Below, piece after piece: positions 14,110-21,742 of a stretch of DNA of 25,250 bases; the first letter of the stretch is position 1, and each line of letters starts with the position of its first letter. Where the stretch lies: contig JAFCFQ010000001.1 in NCBI GenBank assembly GCA_017608545.1, positions 1 through 25,250 of the forward strand. Direction: 5' to 3'. The notes beneath the pieces were generated by a model, which did not search any database, was not told the DNA's origin, and saw only the letters and a list, made by a program, of their open reading frames with translations. Origin of the DNA: Candidatus Aenigmatarchaeota archaeon. Its GTDB lineage: Archaea > Aenigmatarchaeota > Aenigmatarchaeia > Aenigmatarchaeales > Aenigmatarchaeaceae. Position numbers and translations under genes: made by a program.

Positions 14110-14726
14110 AAATAAAATTTTTAGGTCATTCGGCATTTTTGATCGATGATTTGCTCATAGATCCTTTTATTAAAGATAATCCAATTTGTCCTGTTAAAAT
14201 TGAAGATATAAAATGTAAAATAATTTGTATAACTCATGATCATTGGGACCATATAGGAGATTCTTTTGAAATAGCTAAAAATAACGATGCAACGTTAGTT
14301 GGAGTTTCTGATACAGTTAAAAAAGCAGAAGAAGTTGGAATAAAAACAGAACATATGAACATTGGAGGAATGGTAAAACTAGGGGACTGGGAAATAATTT
14401 TAGTGCCTGCAACACATTCAGGAAATCCAAGTGGTTTCATTTTGAAAAAAGATAAAACAGTTTATCATGCTGGTGATACTGGATTGTTTATGGACATGAT
14501 GTTAATAGGGGGTTATAATATTGATGTTGCTCTTTTACCTATTGGTGGAAGGTACACAATGGATATTGAACAAGCTGTTGAAGCATGCAAATTATTAAAA
14601 TGTAAAAAAGCTATACCAATGCACTATAACACTTGGGAGGTTATAAAAGCAAATCCAGAAGAGTTTAAGAAGAAGGCTCCTTGTGAAGTTATAATTTTAA
14701 AACCTGGAGAAGAGTTCGAGGTATAA
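14106..14726 (+). CDS. UPF0173-family metallo-beta-lactamase-fold hydrolase in the ribosomal operon
   Basis: The 206-residue protein has the full metal site of the UlaG/UPF0173 branch: HDHWDH at residues 44-49 (H44, H46, D48, H49), H104 in PATHSG, D124 in HAGDTG and H173 in MHYNTW. It starts MKIKFLGHSAFLI, as in UPF0173 proteins. The fold predicts a dinuclear metal hydrolase, probably cytoplasmic as there is no signal peptide; the substrate is unknown. GGTGA 5 bases before the ATG and the ATGA overlap with eL32 put it under ribosomal operon control. A small zinc-ribbon gene starts 2 bases after it. Confidence 0.93.
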   Translation: MKIKFLGHSAFLIDDLLIDPFIKDNPICPVKIEDIKCKIICITHDHWDHIGDSFEIAKNNDATLVGVSDTVKKAEEVGIKTEHMNIGGMVKLGDWEIILVPATHSGNPSGFILKKDKTVYHAGDTGLFMDMMLIGGYNIDVALLPIGGRYTMDIEQAVEACKLLKCKKAIPMHYNTWEVIKANPEEFKKKAPCEVIILKPGEEFEV

Positions 14727-14728
14727 TT

Positions 14729-14890
14729 ATGTATTTAATTGGAAAGAAAAGATGTCCAAACTGTGGAGTAAAAGGAAAATTATGGAAGAAAAATCCAGAT
14801 GTTTTTGTTTGTCCAGATTGTAAGACTTTTTTTAATGAATTTGGTATTATTTTAGAACCAGAAATTAAAAAAGAAGATGTGATTACATGA
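14729..14890 (+). CDS. 53-aa zinc-ribbon protein embedded before eL19
   Basis: The reading frame ATG 14729 to TGA 14890 encodes a 53-residue protein with two CxxC knuckles: RCPNCG at residues 8-13 and VCPDCK at 27-32, 15 residues apart, typical of a zinc ribbon. FNEFGIILEPEIKKED follows. The pattern is loosely like the TFIIB N-terminal ribbon, but too short to assign. Its stop overlaps the eL19 start as ATGA, and it begins 2 bases after the UPF0173 stop, so it is in the operon. It might bind RNA, a ribosome or the transcription machinery; that is speculation. Confidence 0.8.
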   Translation: MYLIGKKRCPNCGVKGKLWKKNPDVFVCPDCKTFFNEFGIILEPEIKKEDVIT

Positions 14891-15315
14891 ATTTACAAAA
14901 AAAACTTGCAGCAAAAATATTGAAGTGTGGTGTTGAAAAGATTTGGATAGATCCAAAAAATGAAAAAGTAAAACAAGCGATGACAAGAAAAGATATAAGA
15001 AGATTTATTAAAGAAGGTGTTATAAAAAAACTTCCTAATAAGAAAAAGCCAAAAAGAAAAATAAAGAAAAAACAACAAAGAAGAACCGGGAGTAGAAAAG
15101 GTTCAAGAAAAGCTAGAGTAGGTAAAAAAACTGAATGGTTAAAAGTTGTTAGACCTCAGAGAAGATTAATAAAAGAATTAAAAGAAAAAGGAAAATTAAA
15201 GCCACATGTTTATAGAAAAATTTACAAAATGATAAAAGGTAATGCTTTCAGAAGTAAGGCTCATCTCATGTCCTATTTGAAAAATAAGGAGCTTTTAAAA
15301 GAGGAGAAAAAATGA
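14887..15315 (+). CDS. rpl19e: Ribosomal protein eL19
   Basis: A 142-residue, very basic helical protein of the large subunit. It starts MNLQKKLAAKILKCG; VEKIWIDPKN and RTGSRKGSRKARVGKKTEWL match the family. GTGAT is placed just before the ATG within the preceding zinc-ribbon gene. It overlaps uL18 as ATGA. Confidence 0.96.
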   Translation: MNLQKKLAAKILKCGVEKIWIDPKNEKVKQAMTRKDIRRFIKEGVIKKLPNKKKPKRKIKKKQQRRTGSRKGSRKARVGKKTEWLKVVRPQRRLIKELKEKGKLKPHVYRKIYKMIKGNAFRSKAHLMSYLKNKELLKEEKK

Positions 15316-15800
15316 AAAGTTCATATTTAATTCCATTTAAAAGGCGAAGGAAAAAGAAAACAAACTATAAGAAAAGGTTAGCTTTATTAAAATCTGGAAA
15401 AATGAGGCTAGTTATAAGAAAAAGCCTTTCTAATATTTCTATTCAATTCATTAAATTTAACCCTGAAGGTGATGAGACAATCGTTTCTGCAAATTCAACT
15501 GAATTGAAAAAATTCGGTTGGAATAGAACCGGAAATATCCCTGCCGCATATTTAACAGGTTTGTTAGCAGGAAAAAAAGCAAAAGAGAAAAAAGTAGAAG
15601 AAGCAGTTTTAGACTTAGGTTTACAAACTTCAACAAAGGGTTCAAGACTTTATGCAGCACTAAAAGGAGTTTTAGATTCAGGAATAAAAGTTCCTCATTC
15701 CGAAGATGTTTTACCTAGTGAAGATAGAATTAGAGGAAGACACATATCCGAAGAGATCGAAAAAAAGTTTGAAGAGATTAAAAATAAAATAGTTGGTTAA
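15312..15800 (+). CDS. rpl18: Ribosomal protein uL18
   Basis: A 162-residue 5S-rRNA-binding protein of the central protuberance. The archaeal features are FKRRRKKKTNYKKRLALLKSG in parts, RLVIRKSLSNISIQ, NIPAAYLTGLLAGKKA and a C-terminal SEDRIRGRHISEEIEKKFEE. It is tightly coupled to eL19 (ATGA) and to uS5 (next ATG 2 bases after the stop). Confidence 0.95.
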   Translation: MKSSYLIPFKRRRKKKTNYKKRLALLKSGKMRLVIRKSLSNISIQFIKFNPEGDETIVSANSTELKKFGWNRTGNIPAAYLTGLLAGKKAKEKKVEEAVLDLGLQTSTKGSRLYAALKGVLDSGIKVPHSEDVLPSEDRIRGRHISEEIEKKFEEIKNKIVG

Positions 15801-15801
15801 T

Positions 15802-16587
15802 ATGACAAGAGAACCAAAAAAACAAGAAATTGAAAAAGAAGAAAATATAGAAGAAGCAGAAGAAATGGTTAAAGAAAAAGCTAAAGTTACGATTCCTGAA
15901 GGATGGGAACCTAAAACAACTTTGGGGAAGAAAGTTTTATCAGGAGAAATAACAGACATAGCAGAGATTTTTGCAAAAGGAATTAAAATTGCTGAACCTC
16001 AAATAGTTGATGTTTTGCTTCCTAATCTTGAAAGGGAGATAATTCTTATCGGTGGTTCTACAGGAAAGGGTGGGGGAATAAGAAGAACTCCTTTCAGGAG
16101 GACATCAAGAATGCATAAGAGTGGAAGAAGATATAGGATATCCACTATGGTAGTTGTTGGTAATAAAAATGGTTATGTGGGTGTAGGCTTAGCTTCTGGT
16201 CCACCAGGAAAACATCAAGAAGTTATTGAAAAAGCTACGAATAAAGCTAAATTAAATATAATTCCTATAAGAAGAGGTTGTGGTTCTTGGGAATGTTTGT
16301 GCGGAACAAACCATTCCGTACCATTTGCTGTAAAAGGTAAAAGTGGTTCTGTCGTAGTTGAACTTTTACCTGCTCCTAAAGGTGTCGGTCTTTGTGTTTC
16401 TGATGAAGTTAAAAAATTAATGAGGTTGGCAGGCATAAAAGATGTGTGGTGTAAAACTAGAGGGAATACACAAACAAGAATTAATTTAATTAGAGCTTTT
16501 TTTAATGCCCTCAAGAAATTAAATACTTACAAAACAAAATCAGAATTTGAAAAAAAAGTCGGTATGGCAATTGGAAAGGTGGGATAA
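15802..16587 (+). CDS. rps5: Ribosomal protein uS5
   Basis: A 261-residue protein of the mRNA entry and decoding region. A Glu/Lys-rich N-terminal extension of about 35 residues is followed by the archaeal GWEPKTTLGKKVLSGEITDI, then the dsRBD-like RRTSRMHKSGRRYRISTMVV and the C-terminal GVGLCVSDEVKKLMRLAGI. ATG 15802 is preferred; a TTG at 15793 inside uL18 would add only MVN. The upstream site (GGTTA) is weak. Confidence 0.95.
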   Translation: MTREPKKQEIEKEENIEEAEEMVKEKAKVTIPEGWEPKTTLGKKVLSGEITDIAEIFAKGIKIAEPQIVDVLLPNLEREIILIGGSTGKGGGIRRTPFRRTSRMHKSGRRYRISTMVVVGNKNGYVGVGLASGPPGKHQEVIEKATNKAKLNIIPIRRGCGSWECLCGTNHSVPFAVKGKSGSVVVELLPAPKGVGLCVSDEVKKLMRLAGIKDVWCKTRGNTQTRINLIRAFFNALKKLNTYKTKSEFEKKVGMAIGKVG

Positions 16588-16588
16588 T

Positions 16589-17014
16589 ATGTATGCTGTC
16601 ATTAGAATAAAAGGATTAGTCAAAGTAAGAAAAGAGGTTAAGGATACATTAAAGATGCTTAGATTAAATAGAAAAATGCATTGTGTTTTATTAAAAGAGA
16701 ATGATGTCGTAAAAGGAATGTTACAAAAAGTTAAAGACATGGTGACATGGGGAGAAATTGATGATAATACATTGAAAATTCTAATTGAAAAAAGAGGAAG
16801 AAAACCAGGTAATAAGAGATTAATAAAAGAAGAAGCAGAAGAAGTTTTCAATAAAATAAAAGAAGATCAAAAAGTCCCCAAAATAATAAAACCCGTTTTT
16901 AGGTTAACACCTCCGTCTAAAGGATTTAAAAAATCTATTAAACAACACTACCCAAAAGGTGAATTAGGATATAGAGGAAAAGAAATTAATGAATTATTAA
17001 AAAGGATGATTTGA
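16589..17014 (+). CDS. rpl30: Ribosomal protein uL30
   Basis: A 141-residue archaeal-length uL30. MYAVIRIKGLVKVRKEVKDTL, then LRLNRKMHCVLL and GKELNE-like GKEINELLKRMI at the end. ATG 16589 is 1 base after the uS5 stop, with AGGTGGGAT just upstream; an upstream in-frame start within uS5 is not supported. Its TGA shares a base with the uL15 ATG. Confidence 0.95.
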   Translation: MYAVIRIKGLVKVRKEVKDTLKMLRLNRKMHCVLLKENDVVKGMLQKVKDMVTWGEIDDNTLKILIEKRGRKPGNKRLIKEEAEEVFNKIKEDQKVPKIIKPVFRLTPPSKGFKKSIKQHYPKGELGYRGKEINELLKRMI

Positions 17015-17427
17015 TGGTTGTTCATAGGAAGAAAAAAATTTTAAAGAAAAGAGGAAGCAGAACATGTGGTTATGGTAGTCATAAAAAGCATAGGGGAGGA
17101 GGTTCAAGAGGTGGAAGAGGAAAGTCAGGAAGGTTTAAACATAAGAAGTCATGGGTTTATAGATACCAACCTGATTATTATGGGAAAAGAGGATTCAAAA
17201 TTCCTCCTAAAGCAAAAAAAGAAGTAAAAGCAATAACTTTGAGAGAGATTGATGTTCTTGCTAAAAAATTAAATAAGACTGAAATTAATCTTTCTGAATT
17301 AGGCTATGATAAAGTCCTTTCAACAGGAAATTTAACTCAAGCATTGACGATAAAAGCAAAAAAAATTGTTGAAAAAGCAAAACAGAAGATTGAAAATGTA
17401 GGTGGAAAGGCGATAGAAAATGTTTGA
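17014..17427 (+). CDS. rpl15: Ribosomal protein uL15
   Basis: A 137-residue large-subunit assembly protein. Gly/Arg/Lys-rich N-terminus (RGSRTCGYGSHKKHRGGGSR, then GGRGKSGRFKHKKSWVYRY) and a C-terminal globular domain (LREIDVLAKKLN, LSTGNLTQALTIKAKKI). ATG 17014 forms a TGATG junction with uL30; TTG 17011 is disregarded. It overlaps secY by 8 bases. Confidence 0.95.
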   Translation: MVVHRKKKILKKRGSRTCGYGSHKKHRGGGSRGGRGKSGRFKHKKSWVYRYQPDYYGKRGFKIPPKAKKEVKAITLREIDVLAKKLNKTEINLSELGYDKVLSTGNLTQALTIKAKKIVEKAKQKIENVGGKAIENV

Positions 17428-18952
17428 TTTAGTTAAAATTGCATCTTATATACCAACGGTTACACAACCTGTTCAAAAATTAACTTTTAGAGAAAAAGCT
17501 AAATGGACCTTAATAGTTCTAGTTTTATTTTTTGTTTTAGGCTCAATTACAGTTTGGGGAGTTAATCCTAATGCAATTGCAAGATTTGAATTTTTGGAAA
17601 TAGTTTTTGGATCTAGATTTGGTTCAATAATAACTTTAGGTATAGGACCAATAGTTACTGCATCAATAATATTACAGCTACTAGTAGGAAGTAAGATAAT
17701 TAACTGGGATCTGACTAATGAGGAAGACAAGAAAAAGTTTAGTGCCACACAAAAAATATTGACAATTGCATTTTGTTTTATAGAAGGAATAGCTTACGTA
17801 ATTGCTGGCGCAGTCCCTCCTGCAACACCTGATTTTGGTTTAATAGTTTTTATTATCCTACAGCTTTCATTAGGTGGGATAATTATAATGTTTATGGACG
17901 AGGTTGTTTCAAAATGGGGTTTTGGTTCAGGTGTTTCTTTGTTTATTGCAGCTGGTGTTTCTAAAACAATACTTATCAGAACACTAAATCCTTTGACTCA
18001 AGCTGGTACTTTTCCTATTGAGGGAGAATATCCTGCAGGAATAATACCCTTGTTAATTACTACGTTTCTAGAAGGAGCACCAGCTTTTATTAACTTACTT
18101 CCTTTATTGGGGACTATTTTAGTTTTTATAATAGTAGTTTTCATTCAAGATGTAAAAGTTGAAATACCAATGGCATTTTCTTTACCTTTCGGAAAATTTG
18201 CTGCTAGAAGATGGCCGCTAAAATTTTTGTATACATCGAACATACCAGTCATTTTAACTGCTGCTGTTTTGGCAAATCTGCAAGTTATAGGAAGGCTACT
18301 TTATGAAAGAGGAATAACTCTTTTAGGAACTTACAGTGAACAAGGAAATCCAAATCCAGGAAGCTTAATGTATTATTTATCTAGACCATCCGGTGAAATT
18401 GGCATAATAGTGATTACTATAATAAGTAGCATTGTTGCATTATGCTTTGTTGTATTAGCTTTAAGAGTTTGGAAGAAAAATGCATTTAAAATGTGTATTT
18501 TAGGGGCGATTATTGGAATAATATTAGGTTATTTTCTAGTTTCATATTATAATCTCCCAGAAATAACTTTAGATAGTGTATTACATGCTTTAGTTTATAT
18601 TAGTGTTTATGTTATAGGTTCAACAATATTCTCTATTTTTTGGACTGCTACATCAGGTATGGATGCGAAATCAATAGCTGAGCAATTTAAAACATATTTT
18701 ATAATGATTCCTGGATTTAGACATGATCCAAGAATTGTTGAAAAAGTTCTAGATAGGTATATACCAGCATTAACTGTGATGGGTGGAGCATTTATTGGTT
18801 TTTTAGCAGCGTATGCAGACTTAACATCTGCAATTGGGACCGGAACAGGTCTTCTCTTGGCTGTTATGATTGTTTATCAATTTTATGAACAAATAACTTA
18901 TCAACATAAAGAAGACATACCAGCCCCAATTAGAAAATTTTTGGGTGAGTAA
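17420..18952 (+). CDS. secY: Preprotein translocase subunit SecY
   Basis: The protein-conducting channel of the cytoplasmic membrane. At 510 residues it is longer than M. jannaschii SecY (about 436). The plug region RFGSIITLGIGPIVTASI, the transmembrane 5 region SGVSLFIAAGV and the cytoplasmic loops (RRWPLKFLYTSNIPVIL; FRHDPRIVEKVLDRYIP) are conserved. Between YYLSRPSG and DSVLHALVYI, residues about 325-381 carry two additional hydrophobic stretches (about 326-347 and 355-376) absent from the short form, suggesting an inserted transmembrane hairpin between helices 7 and 8. Adk and the DUF106 insertase follow, so export and insertion genes are coexpressed with ribosomal proteins. Confidence 0.97.
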   Translation: MFDLVKIASYIPTVTQPVQKLTFREKAKWTLIVLVLFFVLGSITVWGVNPNAIARFEFLEIVFGSRFGSIITLGIGPIVTASIILQLLVGSKIINWDLTNEEDKKKFSATQKILTIAFCFIEGIAYVIAGAVPPATPDFGLIVFIILQLSLGGIIIMFMDEVVSKWGFGSGVSLFIAAGVSKTILIRTLNPLTQAGTFPIEGEYPAGIIPLLITTFLEGAPAFINLLPLLGTILVFIIVVFIQDVKVEIPMAFSLPFGKFAARRWPLKFLYTSNIPVILTAAVLANLQVIGRLLYERGITLLGTYSEQGNPNPGSLMYYLSRPSGEIGIIVITIISSIVALCFVVLALRVWKKNAFKMCILGAIIGIILGYFLVSYYNLPEITLDSVLHALVYISVYVIGSTIFSIFWTATSGMDAKSIAEQFKTYFIMIPGFRHDPRIVEKVLDRYIPALTVMGGAFIGFLAAYADLTSAIGTGTGLLLAVMIVYQFYEQITYQHKEDIPAPIRKFLGE

Positions 18953-19597
18953 ATGAGATTAGTAGTAATCGGTCCACCGGGTTCAGGAAAAGGGACTTAT
19001 GCCTCGAGGTTGAGCCCAATATTAAAGGTACCTTATATATCAACTGGAGATATTTTTAGAGAAAATATAAGCAAAGGAACATCTCTAGGTAAAAAAGTGG
19101 AAAAATTTTTAAATTCAGGTTTACTTGTTCCAGATGATATAACAATAGAAGTTGTGAAAAAAAGATTAAAGGAACCAGATTGTAAAAATGGTTATATTTT
19201 TGATGGTTTTCCTAGAACACTCAAACAAGCAGAAGAATTAGAAAAAATAGCATCTCCAGATGTTGTTCTTTATCTTAGTGTTCCTGAATGGTTATTAATT
19301 AAAAGGATATCTTCAAGAGTAATATGTAAAAATTGTGGAAAAATTTATAATCTCTTAAATGTTAAGCCTAAAAAAGAAGGAATATGTGATGTGTGTGAAG
19401 GAGAATTAATTCAAAGGAAAGATGAAACACCAGAAGCAATTAAAATAAGATTAAATGAATATGAGAAAAAAACAAAACCAATTATAGAGTATTATAATAA
19501 TAAGGGTATATTAAAAATATTTTCAAATGATAAACTTGATTTAAAACCAGAAGAAGGTGTTAAAAAAATATTGGAAATTTTAGGTGTGAGAAAATGA
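18953..19597 (+). CDS. adk: Adenylate kinase, bacterial-like with zinc lid
   Basis: It interconverts ATP + AMP and 2 ADP. The 214-residue protein has the P-loop GPPGSGKGT (residues 7-15), the AMP-binding STGDIFRENI and GYIFDGFPRT, and a long lid with four cysteines (C125, C128, C145, C148), the zinc-binding arrangement of bacterial long-form Adk. Many archaea instead carry a different, trimeric AdkA at this position. GGGTGAG sits just before the ATG, which follows the secY stop directly. It overlaps the DUF106 gene as ATGA. Confidence 0.95.
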   Translation: MRLVVIGPPGSGKGTYASRLSPILKVPYISTGDIFRENISKGTSLGKKVEKFLNSGLLVPDDITIEVVKKRLKEPDCKNGYIFDGFPRTLKQAEELEKIASPDVVLYLSVPEWLLIKRISSRVICKNCGKIYNLLNVKPKKEGICDVCEGELIQRKDETPEAIKIRLNEYEKKTKPIIEYYNNKGILKIFSNDKLDLKPEEGVKKILEILGVRK

Positions 19598-20031
19598 GCT
19601 TATTAGGTTTGTCAGCAGGCATAGAAGAAATGTTAGTGTCAGCCATTATTATATTTTTTATTACTTTAATTTACAAATTTTTAATAAATCAAGATAAACT
19701 AAGAGAATTAAAAGAAAAACAAAGAGAAAAACAAGAAAAAATAAAGGAATTACAAAAAACAAATCCAGAAGAAGCAAAAAGAGTTATGGCTGAAATGTTA
19801 AAGCTTTCTAACAAACAGCTCAGAATGAGTATGAAACCAATGTTTGTAAGTTTATTGATATTTATTGTAATAGTTTTCCCTATATTACCCAATTTATTTC
19901 CAGGAGTTGTTGTTTATTTACCATTTTCACTTCCATTTCTCGGTAATGATCTTGGTTGGTTAGCTTGGTACATAATAGTTTCAATTCCTTTGAATTCAAT
20001 ATTTAGAAAATTTTTGGGTGTTGAGTTATGA
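19594..20031 (+). CDS. DUF106/EMC3-like membrane protein insertase
   Basis: A 145-residue member of the archaeal DUF106 group, related to EMC3, TMCO1, Get1 and YidC (the Oxa1 superfamily). The visible layout fits: N-terminal transmembrane helix (about 12-30), cytoplasmic charged coiled-coil hairpin (about 33-75, DKLRELKEKQREKQEKIKEL), then two hydrophobic segments (about 84-106 and 116-140). KLSNKQLRMSMKPMF precedes the second helix, as in the family. It probably inserts membrane proteins together with SecY, encoded two genes upstream; the conserved secY-adk-DUF106 order supports this. Confidence 0.92.
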   Translation: MSLLGLSAGIEEMLVSAIIIFFITLIYKFLINQDKLRELKEKQREKQEKIKELQKTNPEEAKRVMAEMLKLSNKQLRMSMKPMFVSLLIFIVIVFPILPNLFPGVVVYLPFSLPFLGNDLGWLAWYIIVSIPLNSIFRKFLGVEL

Positions 20032-20273
20032 GGATTTCTAAATCAATAAAAAGATATAAAGTTAAAACTCCAGGAGGAAGAACAGTTATTCACTTCAGAA
20101 AAAAGAAACCTAGTTATTCTAGATGTGGAAAGTGTGGTGCAAAGTTAAACAGACCAAAGTTAACTGTTAAGGAACTTAAAAAATTACCAAAAACTAAAAA
20201 GCGTCCTGAAAGGCCATTTCCAGAATTATGTCCTAAATGTATGAGGGAATATTTAAAAGAAAAGGTGAGATAA
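20028..20273 (+). CDS. rpl34e: Ribosomal protein eL34
   Basis: An 81-residue archaeal/eukaryotic large-subunit protein with a zinc ribbon (CGKCG and, about 40 residues later, CPKC). YKVKTPGGRTVIHFRKKKPS is diagnostic. It overlaps DUF106 as ATGA. Its stop is directly followed by the eL14 ATG, without the cytidylate kinase gene that many archaea have at this place. Confidence 0.96.
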   Translation: MRISKSIKRYKVKTPGGRTVIHFRKKKPSYSRCGKCGAKLNRPKLTVKELKKLPKTKKRPERPFPELCPKCMREYLKEKVR

Positions 20274-20588
20274 ATGTTAGAGATTGGTAGAGTTTGTATG
20301 AAAATAGCAGGTAGAGAAGCTGGGAAATATGCAGTAATCATTGATAAAATTGATGACAATTTTGTTTTGATAACAGGTCCTAAGTCAATAACAGGTGTTA
20401 AAAGAAGAAAATGTAACATTGATCATTTAGAACCAACTGAACACAAATTCGATATTGACCCTAAAACTGATGATACTTCTATTGAAAATTTATGGAAAAA
20501 TTCTGGTTTAATTGAGAAACTTGGGATAAAACTTCCTGTAAAAAGAGAATTTAAAAAGGAACAGAACGAAACAAAGAAGCAACAATGA
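20274..20588 (+). CDS. rpl14e: Ribosomal protein eL14, last gene of the superoperon
   Basis: A 104-residue KOW-domain protein. LEIGRVCMKIAGREAGKYAVII, then LITGPKSITGVKRRKCNIDHLEPT matches archaeal eL14. The C-terminal tail is Lys/Glu/Gln-rich. AAGGTGAG lies before the ATG. A 144-base gap and a pyrimidine-rich tract follow, so the operon probably ends here. Confidence 0.96.
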   Translation: MLEIGRVCMKIAGREAGKYAVIIDKIDDNFVLITGPKSITGVKRRKCNIDHLEPTEHKFDIDPKTDDTSIENLWKNSGLIEKLGIKLPVKREFKKEQNETKKQQ

Positions 20589-20638
20589 ACACCATAAGTA
20601 TTGCTATAATTAACCATATTATCAAATAATTCCAAGCT

Positions 20639-20664
20639 TTCATTCCTTTCTACCCCTTTCTCTT
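20639..20664 (+). terminator. Pyrimidine-rich tract after eL14
   Basis: A 26-base stretch nearly all C and T, with several TTTC runs, lies about 50 bases after the last ribosomal gene and before the Cbf5 promoter. It fits an archaeal T-rich terminator; no strong hairpin was seen. Confidence 0.4.
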
Positions 20665-20699
20665 ATAAAAATACTCTTCTTTAAGCTATAAAAGTTTAC

Positions 20700-20709
20700 T
20701 TTAAGTATA
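20700..20709 (+). promoter_or_regulatory. TATA box of the Cbf5 gene
   Basis: TTTAAGTATA, centred about 28 bases before ATG 20733, with no Shine-Dalgarno sequence near the ATG: predicted leaderless. A nearby CTATAAAA at about 20686-20693 is a second candidate with a longer leader. Confidence 0.5.
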
Positions 20710-20732
20710 CAAAAATCAAAATAATTTTATCT

Positions 20733-21659
20733 ATGGGTTGGTTAATAAAAAAATTTGAAGCATCGTTAACACCTTTTGGTTGTTATCCTGGTGCAAGAAA
20801 CTTAGAAGAACATATAAGAAATGGAATAATAATAATTGATAAACCTTCAGGTCCTACTTCTCACCAAGTTGATAAGTGGATTAAAGAAATTCTTGGTATA
20901 AGTAAAGCTAGCCATGGAGGTACATTGGATCCACGTGCATCTGGTGTTTTAGTAATAGCCTTAGAAAATGCAACGAAATTAATGCCAATTCTTTTATCGT
21001 CAAAAAAAGAGTATGTAGGAATAATTCATTTGCATGAAGAAGTTGATAAGAAAAAACTTGAAAAAGCATTAAAAAGTTTTATTGGAAAAGTTAAACAAAT
21101 ACCTCCTAAAAAATCTGCAGTTGCTAGAAAAGAAAGGGAAAGAGAAGTTTATTATTTGGAATTGCTAGAATTAAAGGGAAGAAACGCCTTATTTAAAATT
21201 GGTTGTGAGGCAGGATTCTACGTTAGAAGACTTGCAGACGATTTAGGAAAGAAATTAGGAACAGGGGCACATTTACAAGAATTGAGGAGAACAAAAAGTG
21301 GTAATTTTTCTGAAGATTCCGCAATCACTTTACAAGATTTAGTTGATGCTAAAGAAGAGAACAGATTGAAAGAAATTATAAAACCTATGGAATTGGTTGT
21401 TGAAAACATAAGAAAAATCATAATATCAGATAATGCTATAGCTAACATTTGCAATGGTGCACCTTTGGCTGTTGGTGGAATTGTTAGGTTTGAAGACAAT
21501 ATAAAAGAAAATGATATCGTTGCTATGCTTTCTTTGAAAGGCGAGTTGATAGCTATCGGAAAAGCTTTAATGAATTCTGAAGCTATGTTAACCAGAAAAA
21601 GAGGTTTGGCAGTCAAAACCGATAGAGTTTTAATGGAAAAAGGAACATACCCTAAATGA
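20733..21659 (+). CDS. cbf5: Cbf5 / TruB-family pseudouridine synthase
   Basis: Catalytic subunit of the archaeal H/ACA RNP that isomerises uridines in rRNA, and of tRNA U55 formation. The 308-residue protein carries IIIDKPSGPTSHQVDKWIK, the catalytic motif HGGTLDPRASGVLVIALENATKL with Asp66, KKSAVARKERERE, FYVRRLADDLGKKLGTGAHLQELRRTKSG, and a C-terminal PUA domain from about residue 225 (CNGAPLAVGGIVRF, KGELIAIGKALM). The motif reads PRASG where archaeal Cbf5 commonly has PKVTG. In other archaea it closes the same gene cluster; here it has its own promoter. Confidence 0.95.
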   Translation: MGWLIKKFEASLTPFGCYPGARNLEEHIRNGIIIIDKPSGPTSHQVDKWIKEILGISKASHGGTLDPRASGVLVIALENATKLMPILLSSKKEYVGIIHLHEEVDKKKLEKALKSFIGKVKQIPPKKSAVARKEREREVYYLELLELKGRNALFKIGCEAGFYVRRLADDLGKKLGTGAHLQELRRTKSGNFSEDSAITLQDLVDAKEENRLKEIIKPMELVVENIRKIIISDNAIANICNGAPLAVGGIVRFEDNIKENDIVAMLSLKGELIAIGKALMNSEAMLTRKRGLAVKTDRVLMEKGTYPK

Positions 21660-21693
21660 TTAAAACTTTTGTAACTTTTAAAAAGATGCAAAA

Positions 21694-21702
21694 CTTTATA
21701 AA
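21694..21702 (+). promoter_or_regulatory. TATA box of the metK gene
   Basis: CTTTATAAA, centred at 21698. A start near 21725 leaves a leader of about 18 bases that contains GGAGG (21733-21737) before ATG 21743. Confidence 0.55.
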
Positions 21703-21742
21703 TTAGTAAATACATTTTATAAGAGGCATTTTGGAGGATAAA

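Noticed and set aside
20585..20629. 14-codon reading frame overlapping the eL14 stop (ATGA)
   Set aside because: Too short, with no recognisable content; the ATGA arises from the stop codon context. No evidence of a leader peptide.
21660..21742. Possible S-adenosylmethionine riboswitch before metK
   Set aside because: The predicted leader is only about 18 bases and no stable stem set was found; the region is accounted for by a TATA box and a Shine-Dalgarno site.
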